A stretch of DNA of 64,000 nt from Norana najaformis (taxonomy: Eukaryota > Annelida > Clitellata > Crassiclitellata > Hormogastridae): positions 9,679,561-9,743,560 of the forward strand of contig OZ029914.1 in NCBI GenBank assembly GCA_964023275.1. The letters are read 5' to 3'. The notes under the pieces are model-generated. The model saw nothing but the letters and a program-made list of their open reading frames with translations, made no database searches and was not told the DNA's origin. Below, piece after piece: positions 54,760-64,000 of this stretch. A program made the position numbers and the translations under genes. The number at the start of each line of letters is the position of its first letter. Position 1 is the first letter of the stretch.

Positions 54760-55440
54760 AGTGACAGTCCAAGTAACTAAGTAACTAAGTAAATATATGC
54801 ATCGAAAGGAACAGCAGGCAGTTAAACTGTTCAAGTTGTATAAACTTCAAGAATGAAATCATAAAATGAATTGTAGAAAAAGCGCAAATACTACGTACAT
54901 GCTGTTATAAAAACTAGGATTAGGCCTATAGTTTAGACAGGAAGAAATTTCACTAAATGTTTTCTTTATAAAATCAGTCCTACTCTTCAAAAAGCAAACT
55001 TACAATAAAGAAAAAGAATAAAGACAAAAATGTTTTATGGAAAAACACGGGAAAAATACACTGGAAAAAACCTGGAAAATACACTCGGAAAGATAATGTA
55101 GACCTAGTGAAAGCGAAGATGTAGTCGTAACCCCATTGTTTAAAACTTCCACAGAAGTGAGGTAATTAAAAATTATGAAACAGTAGGTTTGTAAGTCACA
55201 GGGCCCCGTATAACCGACGAAAAATTTGAAATACGATTCATGCATATCTGATAAAACTGTAGACATGTTCAATTTGGATAAAGACGTTCGTGTTGCAGTT
55301 TCTCTAGACAGGAACTGTTTTCGGGAAAATAGATACGCTCCATTTTTGCCGTTTTGAGTAACTTTCTAAAACTTTCGACTAGTTGGAATAAGTTGCAACA
55401 GTATATAAATGGTAAATTTTGAGCAAGTATTTGGCAAAAA
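54760..55440. repeat. Segmental duplication, copy 2
   Basis: Counterpart of 51840-52515. The antisense ORF at 55000-55272 is not conserved in the other copy. Confidence 0.8.
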
Positions 55441-55862
55441 TTAACATTAACATTTATTAAATATTCCAATCTGGCCGACATTTGCATAGCACAGTCCCAA
55501 TATAATAAAAATACTTGAAACAGATAAAATATCGAATTTCGATGAAATAAGTTTCCGAAGTTTTGAATATCTTGAAAATTCTGCCTAAAAACAAGGGGCA
55601 TCCCAAATGTCGTCGTATGAGTTTTTGTCAGTGAAAATCCGTCAAAGCTTGTGGCTAATATGTCAGAGAACACGGAACAAAAAATGCACATGTTTAATGT
55701 AGAAGCTCAATGTCAATCGAGTAACTGTTAGTTTACAGATCATTCTAATGTACATATGTATATGTATATTCTGCGGATTTCATTGCCATCATAGGGGCGT
55801 AAGCGACTGGACTCTTATTATTCACTTCCTGTCATATTTGAATTCTGGTCTCAGTTTCTCTT

Positions 55863-57160
55863 TTGGATCAGTTTGATGAGATTTCTGCATTTCAAGCCCT
55901 CAATCACGACATATTAAATCGTTGCCTTTCCATCTCAATTGTTATACACCTATATCTGACAAGACGCTTGCATGATTTCGCTCTCTTTTGCATGAAGGTA
56001 CCTAGAGTATTGCTTTTGGGCCCACTCGATTCCCGATGGGCTGCTACTTTGTGTCGGCCGCAGGACTGTGTTCATCGTCCATTACTGTACATCTTGTACA
56101 CTGGTGATATAACAACTGCCCTGGCTGTCTGGGGCGTTCTGAACCAGCTCTTTGATGATTATAACAAGACCTATGTGTACTGCCTGGCTGTAGATAATCT
56201 TAATGAAGCGGTACTCACTGCATGGCCCATGTATTATACCAATATAAGCGAGCTATGATGACGCTTGAGACTTGGATGTCGTACAACAATCTGTTGCCCC
56301 ATGTATCAACACTTCCCACACTTTGTCCTCTCTATAACCGTACACAATCTTGTGATCGTTTTTGACCAGACATTCGCCTTCTTTTCATCATCGTCGTCAT
56401 CATCATCATCATCATCATCATCTATGGCTTGCCCATTTGTGCAGCATTGCAGTTTCCACAACACGCTGCCAGCCGTATTCATGGAAAGCTCTTCGTGGAA
56501 ATGTTTCCTCCAGCCACTAGACAGGAACACATGAGGTAGTTGTTCGGTCGGTCTGACATGATCTAATAGGCCTTTGCAGCATGTCACCCTGCCGGATTTA
56601 ACCATCTGAGTTGTCTCCCATAGTTCTCTTCATCTCCCGAGGTCATCCGCAAGGCAATGGAGGCCAGGCTTTTGGATGATAGCATGTACTCCCATGTCAC
56701 GCCTCCGTTATCAGGTGTCTGCTGCACTTTTCATAGTGTGACAACACCACTCGCCGCCCTATTGCCATATTTAGCAAGTGGAGCCTCCGGACTCGAGGCC
56801 ACTCCACCATCCGCCAACCGTGGACACGCTGGGCTGCAGATGACAGATTATCATTTTTGAGCTCGTAAATCAGCAATAAGGTTGACGGCTATAATACCGG
56901 TCTATGAGGACCACCTGCCCTCCTTTTCGGGCGCTTGACCAACTTGACCGCGTGCTGAGTGCAGCTGTTAGGGTTGTTGGCCGCAGTTCAAAATTCGATT
57001 ATGTCTCACATAATAGTCACACTATATGCGGAATGTGACGATGCCATTTGGGAATTCGCTTATCCATTTCGTTGTCCAGTTCAAGGTAAGGTTGGCAGCA
57101 GAGATCTTCGTTCTACAAGCCGAGTGGAAGTTGTGGCTTTTGCATGCATTTAGACAATGC
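55863..57160 (+). pseudogene. LINE reverse transcriptase remnant
   Basis: 55863-56258 translates as a damaged RT palm: FQALNHDILNRCLS, then RPQDCVHRPLLYILYTGDIT (normally GVPQGSVLGPLLYILYT) and NQLFDDYNKTYVYC (normally a FADDTQxY motif). Thumb text follows at about 56940-56990 (LDQLDRVLSAAVRVVGRSSK), and a C-terminal piece at 57090-57145 (KVGSRDLRSTSRVEV). The catalytic motif is altered and stops intervene. Confidence 0.75.
56388..56424 (+). repeat. (CAT)n microsatellite
   Basis: About twelve CAT/CGT units inside the decayed LINE. The poly-Ser and poly-Asp ORFs come from this repeat. Confidence 0.85.
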
Positions 57161-58325
57161 AACGTTGAGCTTTTGCAGTGGTTGGGCCATCTATCTGGGG
57201 ATTTATTTTTGGATGTTGTGTGCCTTCGGACACCATTTCTTCATGTAATGAATTCAAAATTTCTGAGAAACTCCTTTTTTGTTATCTGCGTGAATGGTTT
57301 TACAAAAATTCGTTTAGAATCCCTGAGATATCGATGACATAGTCATGGGAGTCTCCAACCTAAATATTGGGATGACACGTTCCTCGTCTTATAGGGATCG
57401 ACTCACGTATCTGTATGATCAGAATACTTACTTACCTTAACGTAAATGCACAAAAGTGACTTTTTATTTGCAATATGCTTTATTCACCTACCTGTAAACA
57501 AATTTCGTTGGCGAAGTTACTCTGGGTCAGCAATTAGCTCATAAGCCTATTGTCAAAAGGGCATAGAGCTCTTAGATTAATCTCGATCTTTGGTACGAGT
57601 GAAGTTTTGATGAGTGCTACCGATAAAGTCACCATACACAGAAGACTACGGGCCGGCAATTATTCCGAGCATGCTCAGAGTTTCCTCGTAGAGTTCTCGT
57701 GGAACAAGAGCGTGTAGAGCCGGCAGAGTGAGCAGAGGACACAACAAATTCTTGTTACAAAGTAGATCCATATGTTTGTTCACAGACACAAATTGCAGTG
57801 ATTGTCATGCTAAACTCTAATGTAGACTTAAACAGTGAAATAAATGCGCTGTTTTAAACTGAACGAGCACGTGCTATTAGCTAGAAATTGTGCATAATCG
57901 CTTTAAATGGGCAGCATTAGGCCACCGACTGAAGTTACTTAATGAACTATTTTAAAACCAGATAATCAGTTTCTCTTTTAAAATGTCATTTATATACAAA
58001 TACTGTGATGACGCCGCAACTCCTGCAACAATGTAGTGTAATGTAAATGTCCAAAATGTCTTAGGGCCACGCTTAAGCTGTGTCAAAAAGACCAGATTAT
58101 TCTCTATAGCGCTTAGTCAAATCATGTCGACAAGAACCAAGTTGTACAGTATTGCGTTACTGCGCAGCATCGTCCCAGTACAGAAAATGCGTATTAATGA
58201 AAAATACTTTGTACTGTCAGCATCAAACAACGCAAGACATAATGTTATTTGATTTGTTCATGCTATTAAGTTCTCATCAAACATCTGGACTCGGATACAT
58301 ACATACTCATTTGCACCAGGGTTGA
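57161..58325. other. No recognisable gene
   Basis: No coding similarity seen. Confidence 0.4.
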
Positions 58326-58329
58326 CTTT

Positions 58330-58875
58330 GGGAACGCCATCTTAACCGGCCTATCGCTTGCCAACACTGCTAAGCTACAATCTGTGCTCAACTCTGCTGC
58401 TCGTCTCATAGGGGGCATTCCAAAGTATGGCCACATCTCGTCTTATATTCGTGACACTCTTCACTGGCTCCCCGTCCAGCAGCGTGTCCACTTTAAGATC
58501 CTCTCCCTCATGCGCAATTGTGTTCTTGGCTCTGCTCCCCTTTACCTCATTCACTTCTGCACTTTGGTCTCCTCGTTGCCGGGCCGTAGCAACTTTCGCT
58601 CGGCCACCCAAGATCTCCTGTTTGTCCCTCGCATGCGTACCGCTGCTGCCCAGTCCAGAAGCTTTGCCTACGTTGGTCCCATTTGCTGGAATCGTCTCCC
58701 TCGAGAATTGCGACTTGAGCTCCTTTCTCTCCCCCTCTCAGTGTTCCGCAGGCGCCTGAAGACTGTACTGTTCAACAGTGATTTTACTTTTTCGGGTCGG
58801 AAGCACCTCTGTTGAGTTTATCCTCTAAGAGGCGCTTTAAAAATCTCAAATTACAATTTCAATTACAAATTACAA
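58330..58875 (+). pseudogene. LINE C-terminus (family B), longest copy
   Basis: An open frame from about 58330 to the stop near 58815 reads GNAILTGLSLANTAKLQSVL, NSAARLIGGIPKYGHISSYI, DTLHWLPVQQRVHFKILSLM and QSRSFAYVGPICWNRLPREL, ending LKTVLFNSDFTFSGRKHLC. UTR and ATTACAATTTCAATTACA tail follow. The frame is uninterrupted, so this copy is young, but it is 5' truncated and has no catalytic domain. Confidence 0.88.
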
Positions 58876-58929
58876 GAAAAACACTATTCTTCACAGCGTA
58901 GAGCTGTGGAAAGTTATCAAGTCCAGTAG

Positions 58930-59190
58930 TAGATGTTAAAAGCGGGTTTGCATTAACCTAATGTTTCTCGCCCTTTTCCTTTAGTCAACAGAAGCCGTCA
59001 CCCCACCCTCCATCGCGCGCCCTAACAACAGTTCGGGCCCGTTAGGGTTGACACCATCTTGAATCCGTTGTCCACTCACGTTTTAATTCATCTGGTGTGT
59101 TTCGCCCTTTTCATATAGGCAGCCGAATCCGTCACCGCCTCCACCGCGCTCCTTATCCACTGTTCGGGATCACTAGGGTTGGGCTTTAGT
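58930..59190 (+). repeat. Tandem duplication, about 127-bp period
   Basis: TTTCTCGCCCTTTTCCTTTA...CAGTTCGGGCCCGTTAGGGTTG is followed by TGTTTCGCCCTTTTCATATA...CTGTTCGGGATCACTAGGGTTG with matching spacing. Confidence 0.7.
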
Positions 59191-59499
59191 TGCTCTTTGA
59201 GCATGTTAGACAAGCGTTTATCTGTTGTCTCACTTTGCCAGCCATATCAGTATGCCGTTTCGCCCTATCAGGGCTTATCAGGATACCTGTCAGGTATCGA
59301 CGGCCTCTCCATCGACTGGGAGTCTTCTGGTCTGACCTGTGTAGGGTTGATATAACTCTGGAGATAAACTCAACAGTAGGGAACACGGTATCCACTACGT
59401 AAGATCCATTCTGTCGGTTTCTTCACGCGCTTGTTGCATCGTATGCGGCCTGGCGCTCTCTCAATTCTCCGTGGCTTTCATGGTTCTTTCTGTGCTCTT

Positions 59500-59610
59500 T
59501 TCCATGATCGGGTGAGATCCTTCACCACTGCTGCCCGTTTGAATAAGTGCCACGCCATTTAAGGTCCCGTGTATGGACCGTGCAAGCCCGAGATAAAAAT
59601 CTCTTAAATT
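59500..59610 (-). mobile_element. SINE-1 body fragment
   Basis: The complement reads ATTTTTATCTCGGGCTTGCA, then the 3' module ATTCAAACGGGCAGCAGTGG and GAAGGATCTCACCCGATCAT. No tRNA-like head. Confidence 0.7.
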
Positions 59611-59834
59611 TTGGATACAAACGTGAAAGTGACACGGTGAATATTGTAATCGACCAGGGTAAGCATATAACTGTTACAATCAAAGTTATCTTCGTTATCA
59701 CAGAAAAAAACTAATTTGCCACACAGGATAGGCCTATAATATGGCATGAATAAGACTATAAATTGTTAGGCTGCATTTCGGATGGACATCAAATTGAAAT
59801 TTTCACCACCTACCCATAAGCTGGTACACTTCTG

Positions 59835-60095
59835 TTCATTTTGCCCACCACGGTGTTTAATGGCAAATAGCAGCAAGAAATATAGAAATGAGGCCTTAAA
59901 GGAGCTTTTGACTTCCAGTGTGTAAGCATAGGTCTAAAATAACCGAGGCTAATATTTTTGTTTGCACTTCTATGGATATTCAACTACAAAAGCAGGCACC
60001 ACAGTTCCTCTTGAGCCTCGCCTTTTCATTGGGCCTATTATTATTTCACCAGGAGATGCAGCTTTTTACTCAAGGCAAGTTTTTATGCTATATTG
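59835..60095 (+). repeat. Interspersed repeat R1, copy 2
   Basis: Ordered blocks shared with 7440-7662. Here it is followed by a compound trinucleotide/hexanucleotide tract. Confidence 0.6.
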
Positions 60096-60218
60096 CTGTA
60101 GCTGTTGCTGCTGCTGCTACTGTTACTGCTACAGTTACTGTTACTGTTATTGCTATTGTTATTGCTATTGTTATTGCTACTATTATTGCTATTGATGTTG
60201 TTATTGTTATTGAATTTC
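60092..60218 (+). repeat. Compound (GCT/ACT/ATT)-type repeat
   Basis: GTTGCTGCTG, then TTACTGCTAC and TTATTGCTATTG repeats. Ala/Val/Thr- and Cys/Tyr-rich ORFs here are artefacts. Confidence 0.85.
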
Positions 60219-60219
60219 A

Positions 60220-61876
60220 GTATTAGGAAAGAGCATGCATAGTATGGAAGACGCATGAAAAATTTTGTGTGGATTATTGCAGATAAGTGAAAAATAAGTT
60301 AAGCGCCTAATTGCATGTCTACCAATAGGAAGAACCTATGTCATCGAACCCTGCACAATCTGGACGGCGGAGTAATACAGAGATGGACCCACATCAATTA
60401 TGTCAATCATTTTCTCTTCACGAATTTGCCACTAATCTCGTTGGACACCTCTGGGGACAGTAAGAAATAACCTAAATGCTGCATAGTGCATACCATCACC
60501 ACTGAGTATATATACCACATACCCTATAGATCTGTGATCATTTCAGTGGTCAATAAACTGATTATCAACAGTATAGCTCTTTCACAAGCACTCCTATAGA
60601 TCAATCAGATAGTAACTGTAACACAGGCAAACATGACCCGGCTATAATCATACATTTAAAACACATTGTCCACGAGGCTTACATAATTATATGGGAAATC
60701 CTAATGTAAAGTGTATGCATGATCAACATGCACATACACAGCGCCGACGACATGACTAAATAGCTGAGGGACACGGGAACTTTAAGGTGGCCAAGCACAG
60801 GTGTCACGGTTTCGTGGTTAATGGCAAGTTATGCCTTGTTTATATACATATCAAGGAGTTTTGTGCAGTGTCGGTACATTTAAAACTCGAGGCAGATCTT
60901 GGTATTTTCATTTTAGCATTAGGCTATTTATTATTGATATAAAACTGAAATGTTTATAAAGAAAAACCAAGTAACTGTCAGTTCAGTTAAAAGTCTAGCA
61001 GTCAAGACCGTCTATAATAGAACCCTGGTCGATGGCCGTTCCCTTCCCCCAGATCCCCAAACAACGAGCGAGACTCACAGTTCCGAAGACGGGAAAAGCG
61101 AGGTTCCGTTGTAAAGAGATGACGCCGGACGGAAGAGACGACCTGAACAGCGCCCTCTGTCGGCGCCGTTCACCAAGTGCTTGGTTCCGTGTTCATTTGG
61201 GCTTTAGCCCCGTTGGAGGCGGTGGCGAGGAGTTTTGGAAAAGACTTTTCGTCCAACCGGTAGGCGTCGTCCTTGCGGTGAACGCCAGAGGGCGCTCCAA
61301 CCACAGTTGAGACGAACGACTTTCAGACCCGCAGCGACCTCCAGGGCGAATTCGACCGGCCACGACTGTTAACTGGCAGCGTCGTTTCGACTTCCGTTCG
61401 ACCTGACACGTCTGTTGACCGTCAGCGTCCTTTAGGCGTTCATTCGACCGACCTGCCACGAACTCTCCTTTCTTTGAAAGCGTTGTCTCCTTTTATTCTT
61501 GTCTAGACGAAGACGACGACGACGTTGTGCCCTTTCACCCTTGACCATACCTTTTTTGGACCCCACGGCCACCGATGACCATCGATCAAAATATATTTAT
61601 TAACACGTCCTCGAGAGTCCAGTCATCTAAATATACGCCTATACTAATATATACAGATACAAATGTAACGTCTTAATTCCCTTAACTCTAACTAAAGGGC
61701 AATTCGTGACAACAGGGCAGTGGTTGCTCCAAGATTTAACTTCGAGGAAGCGTGAAACCAAAGGCGCCTATAGACAAGGTACGATAAGAGGCCTTATGTG
61801 CCACAGGAACATCAAAACCTGCACATATTTCGGCACTTTATGCAACTTCAGTTTAATATATATTTATAATATGTGT
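60220..61876. other. No gene recognised; short inverted repeat at 61154
   Basis: GCGCCCTCTG (about 61155) and its complement CAGAGGGCGC (about 61288) are a 10-bp inverted repeat. A roughly 45-bp near-duplicate (CGACCGGCCACGACTGTTAA / CGACCTGACACGTCTGTTGA) sits at about 61355-61440. ORFs at 61032 and 61193 lack recognised motifs. Confidence 0.4.
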
Positions 61877-62379
61877 AACAAAAGGAATCCTCCTCTCAAC
61901 ACCAAGGTGACCGCTAAACGCTACTAACAGTCTGTCAAACCTCTACATCTGTACAAACTTGAGCGGCGTCGGAAAATTTTGACCTGACTGAAACGTTCTC
62001 GGTATCAGCATACCCGGCTGAACGTGAAAGACCGGACGACGACTGGAAGCAACCACCAGCTCCGGAAACGTACCCCTCGAACTGAAGTCGTAATTAACTG
62101 CCCGACACGGATGAATGCTTGACTCACCAACTGAACAGAACGGCCGACACGGTTGACTGCGTGGCTTCCACCCACCAAACGAACGGCATACGACCGAAGA
62201 ACTGCCCGGCACCATCCCTGAAACCGACTCCGACCCGGCGGAAGGATGCCTCGCACGACCATCCGGCTCCTGCGAGTACACGTCTGGTTGAACAACGCCC
62301 CTCTGTTGCTCCTTCCTCGGCTGACCGTCGTGACGACCCTCTGTCGAACGAATCCGCTCCCGACCACCGTCATACGGAT

Positions 62380-62860
62380 GAATCTCCCGCGGACGAATCA
62401 CACCCAGCTGAATCTCACACGGATGAATCTCTCTCGGACGAATTTGCTTCGGACGAGCCTCACTCGGACGAATCTTTCTCGGACGAATTTGCTTCGGACG
62501 AATTTTCTTCGGACGAATTTTCTTCGGACGAGCCCCCATCTGTTGCATGCTGGGAAGCGATTAGGCTCCCGGACGAATCTCTCTCGGACGAATTTTCTTC
62601 GGAAGAGCGTCACTCGGACGAATCTTTCTCGGACGAATTTTCTTCGGACGAGTTTCTCGGACGAATTTCCTTCGGACAAGTTTCTCTCGGACGAATTTCC
62701 TTCGGACAAGTTTCTCTCGGACGAATTTCCTTCGGACGAGTTTCTCTCGGACGAATTTCCTTCGGACGAGCCCCCATCTGTTGCATGCTGGAAAGCGATC
62801 CCGGACGGATTTGCTTCGGACGAGCCCCCATCTGTTGCATGCTGGAAAGCGATTAGGCTC
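62380..62860 (+). repeat. Minisatellite based on TCGGACGAATTT
   Basis: Dozens of TCGGACGAAT units in about 15-bp steps, interrupted three times by GAGCCCCCATCTGTTGCATG-type text (about 62530, 62769, 62824). The overlapping long ORFs on both strands (Ser/Asp/Glu-rich on plus, Arg/Lys/Pro-rich on minus) follow from the repeat being free of stops and are not supported as genes. Confidence 0.85.
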
Positions 62861-63146
62861 GTAGAGGTATAGGCCCCACCAGCAGACAACGTTCGTTGGT
62901 TTAAAACTCTGTATTCTCGAATTCAAAACGGCAATAACAACTTCCATGCAACGAACTTTCTCCAAAACGACAATCTCTCTCACCGCAATCTCTCTGAGCC
63001 AACAACAACCCTGAGCAATCTTCTCACTCACGCTTTTATACCTTCTCGTCTCCCGAGGAGATGACCACTCCTCTCAACACTCCCTCAAACACTCCTTCAA
63101 CCACTCCTCTCAACACCAGTGCCTGCGCACGTGTTCCTAACCGAAT

Positions 63147-63210
63147 GTTACATGGGCACGTGTCACCTTCTGACCTCACTCAACCTGCCTTCCGCACGTG
63201 CCCCTGTAAC
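63147..63210. repeat. Hairpin-forming inverted repeat
   Basis: GTTACATGGGCACGTG pairs with CACGTGCCCCTGTAAC (one mismatch) across a 32-nt loop, ending one base before the right-hand 19-bp repeat. Confidence 0.85.
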
Positions 63211-63230
63211 AATATATTTATAATATGTGT

Positions 63231-64000
63231 GGATATATGCATAACCCAATTATGTAGGCCTACAGTGGCGTCTATATACCCAAGGCAAATGACGCCACGG
63301 TATCCCTTAAGTTTAGGCGAAAACATGATAGTGAGACAATGAATATGTAGCAAAATTTATACAGAAATTGATTTTCTCAAAACTCGTGTTCTTTATTGGA
63401 TAGCACCGGCAAGCCAGAATTTTCGGAGTGGCACGATCGCCCACAACGATGAGGTCTTCGTCGACCGCTTAGCCAGAGACTGATAATGAACCTTGTGGCG
63501 CCAGTGATAACTGGACGCAGCGCGCTCTAACATCATCCGAGGGTGTATTAGTCGGTGAGCGTCACCGTGTGCTATGCGCGCTTTTATTCGACTGTCATTC
63601 TTCAACCTCAATGCATGCAACCATCACACAGCCATCGACGAGATTCAGACTGTTTGGTTCTACGACGGTCTACCAATAAATGCAGAGGATTATTCGCCTT
63701 TCAAACATCCTTCACATGCGGATGAACTTTTCATTCTGATCGAACTATGAATTCATTTAGGCTGAAAAGAAGTGCCTTTGAGAGGTACTAACAGGCGCTA
63801 TATAGATGTCCGGATAATTAGTTCCGATATTCATTAATATAAAAGAACACAACCGGTATTTCATAGTATCGGTAGACTCAACGGTGTCGAACACTGCCAC
63901 AGCAGATAGATACGACAGTAGGAAGCATGTTTCTTTTAAATTTACGGTACTTGGGTAAATGGAAATTTTGAGACCGCTTCCCATTTGACGCCGGCGATGT
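63231..64000. other. No recognisable gene
   Basis: No coding similarity, RNA gene or mobile element seen. Confidence 0.45.

Larger units (their letters stand above)
61877..63211. mobile_element. Candidate 1.33-kb insertion between 19-bp direct repeats
   Basis: Bracketed by an exact 19-bp direct repeat ATATATTTATAATATGTGT at 61858-61876 and 63212-63230. The right end finishes in a hairpin (63147-63162 with 63195-63210, 15 of 16 pairs, 32-nt loop). Inside, a CTCCTCTCAACACCA block recurs near both ends (about 61889 and 63104) and a minisatellite occupies the middle. No protein is recognised. Long duplications suit a target-primed insertion, but the AT-rich repeat makes this provisional. Confidence 0.45.

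Noticed and set aside
55269..55691. 140-codon antisense ORF
   Set aside because: No recognised motif, and the part overlapping the segmental duplication is not conserved in the other copy.
61943..62889. Long overlapping ORFs of Ser/Asp/Glu or Arg/Lys/Pro repeats on both strands
   Set aside because: Produced by a stop-free minisatellite; no start context, domain or conserved frame preference.
1..64000. CRISPR arrays, operons, bacterial promoters or prophage
   Set aside because: No evenly spaced repeat-spacer arrays and no bacterial-type genes; the repeats present are simple satellites in an animal-type genome.

Overview
The window reads as a 64-kb piece of an animal (metazoan) nuclear genome. 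Genes are split into short exons with GT/AG borders, CARD and NHL-repeat coding exons are present, and most of the remaining sequence is transposon-derived (LINEs, tRNA-derived SINEs, LTR elements, cut-and-paste DNA transposons) or simple repeats. There are no operons, ribosome-binding sites or bacterial-type genes. The mix suggests an invertebrate, plausibly a marine one, but the species cannot be fixed from sequence alone.

Layout. 0-8.4 kb: an antisense LINE interrupted by a 2.4-kb DNA transposon (element 1) that encodes a roughly 560-residue transposase-like protein, followed by a sense LINE. 8.4-16 kb: long microsatellite and minisatellite tracts with LINE and SINE tails between them. 16.1-17.7 kb: a complete non-autonomous hAT element with an 8-bp target duplication. 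17.7-25.7 kb: scattered LINE and SINE pieces. 25.7-26.7 kb: an NHL-repeat exon on the minus strand. 27.4-30.2 kb: a defective gypsy-type LTR retrotransposon with 5-bp target duplications. 30.2-30.7 kb: a solo LTR. 31.1-32.2 kb: an RTE-like LINE whose (GAT)n tail is interrupted by element 2 (32.2-34.8 kb), a second, diverged copy of the DNA transposon. 34.8-50.8 kb: a minus-strand locus with three CARD exons and many coiled-coil exons, expanded by segmental duplication. 51-64 kb: a segmental duplication, a pogo-like helix-turn-helix fragment, more LINE fragments and a minisatellite-rich insertion.

The most interesting item is the pair of elements at 2740-5171 and 32166-34796. Both have inverted repeats starting ACACTGG, a conserved inner GCTGATTC block, a TATA box and one long ORF. 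The protein has an N-terminal cysteine/histidine cluster, a Cys-x2-Cys motif exactly 19 residues after a conserved Asp, a later His-rich motif and a nearby Glu. That layout fits an RNase H-fold DDE transposase. I infer that this is a cut-and-paste transposon family and cannot place it in a named superfamily.

The second item is the CARD/coiled-coil/NHL locus. Nearly every exon begins and ends in phase 1, and four coiled-coil exons are exactly 111 bp long. The array can therefore be extended or skipped without changing frame. One transcript is well supported (CARD-CARD-linker-coiled coil, ending at 45344). Whether the downstream exons, a third CARD and the NHL exon belong to a longer isoform or to a duplicated neighbour is open.
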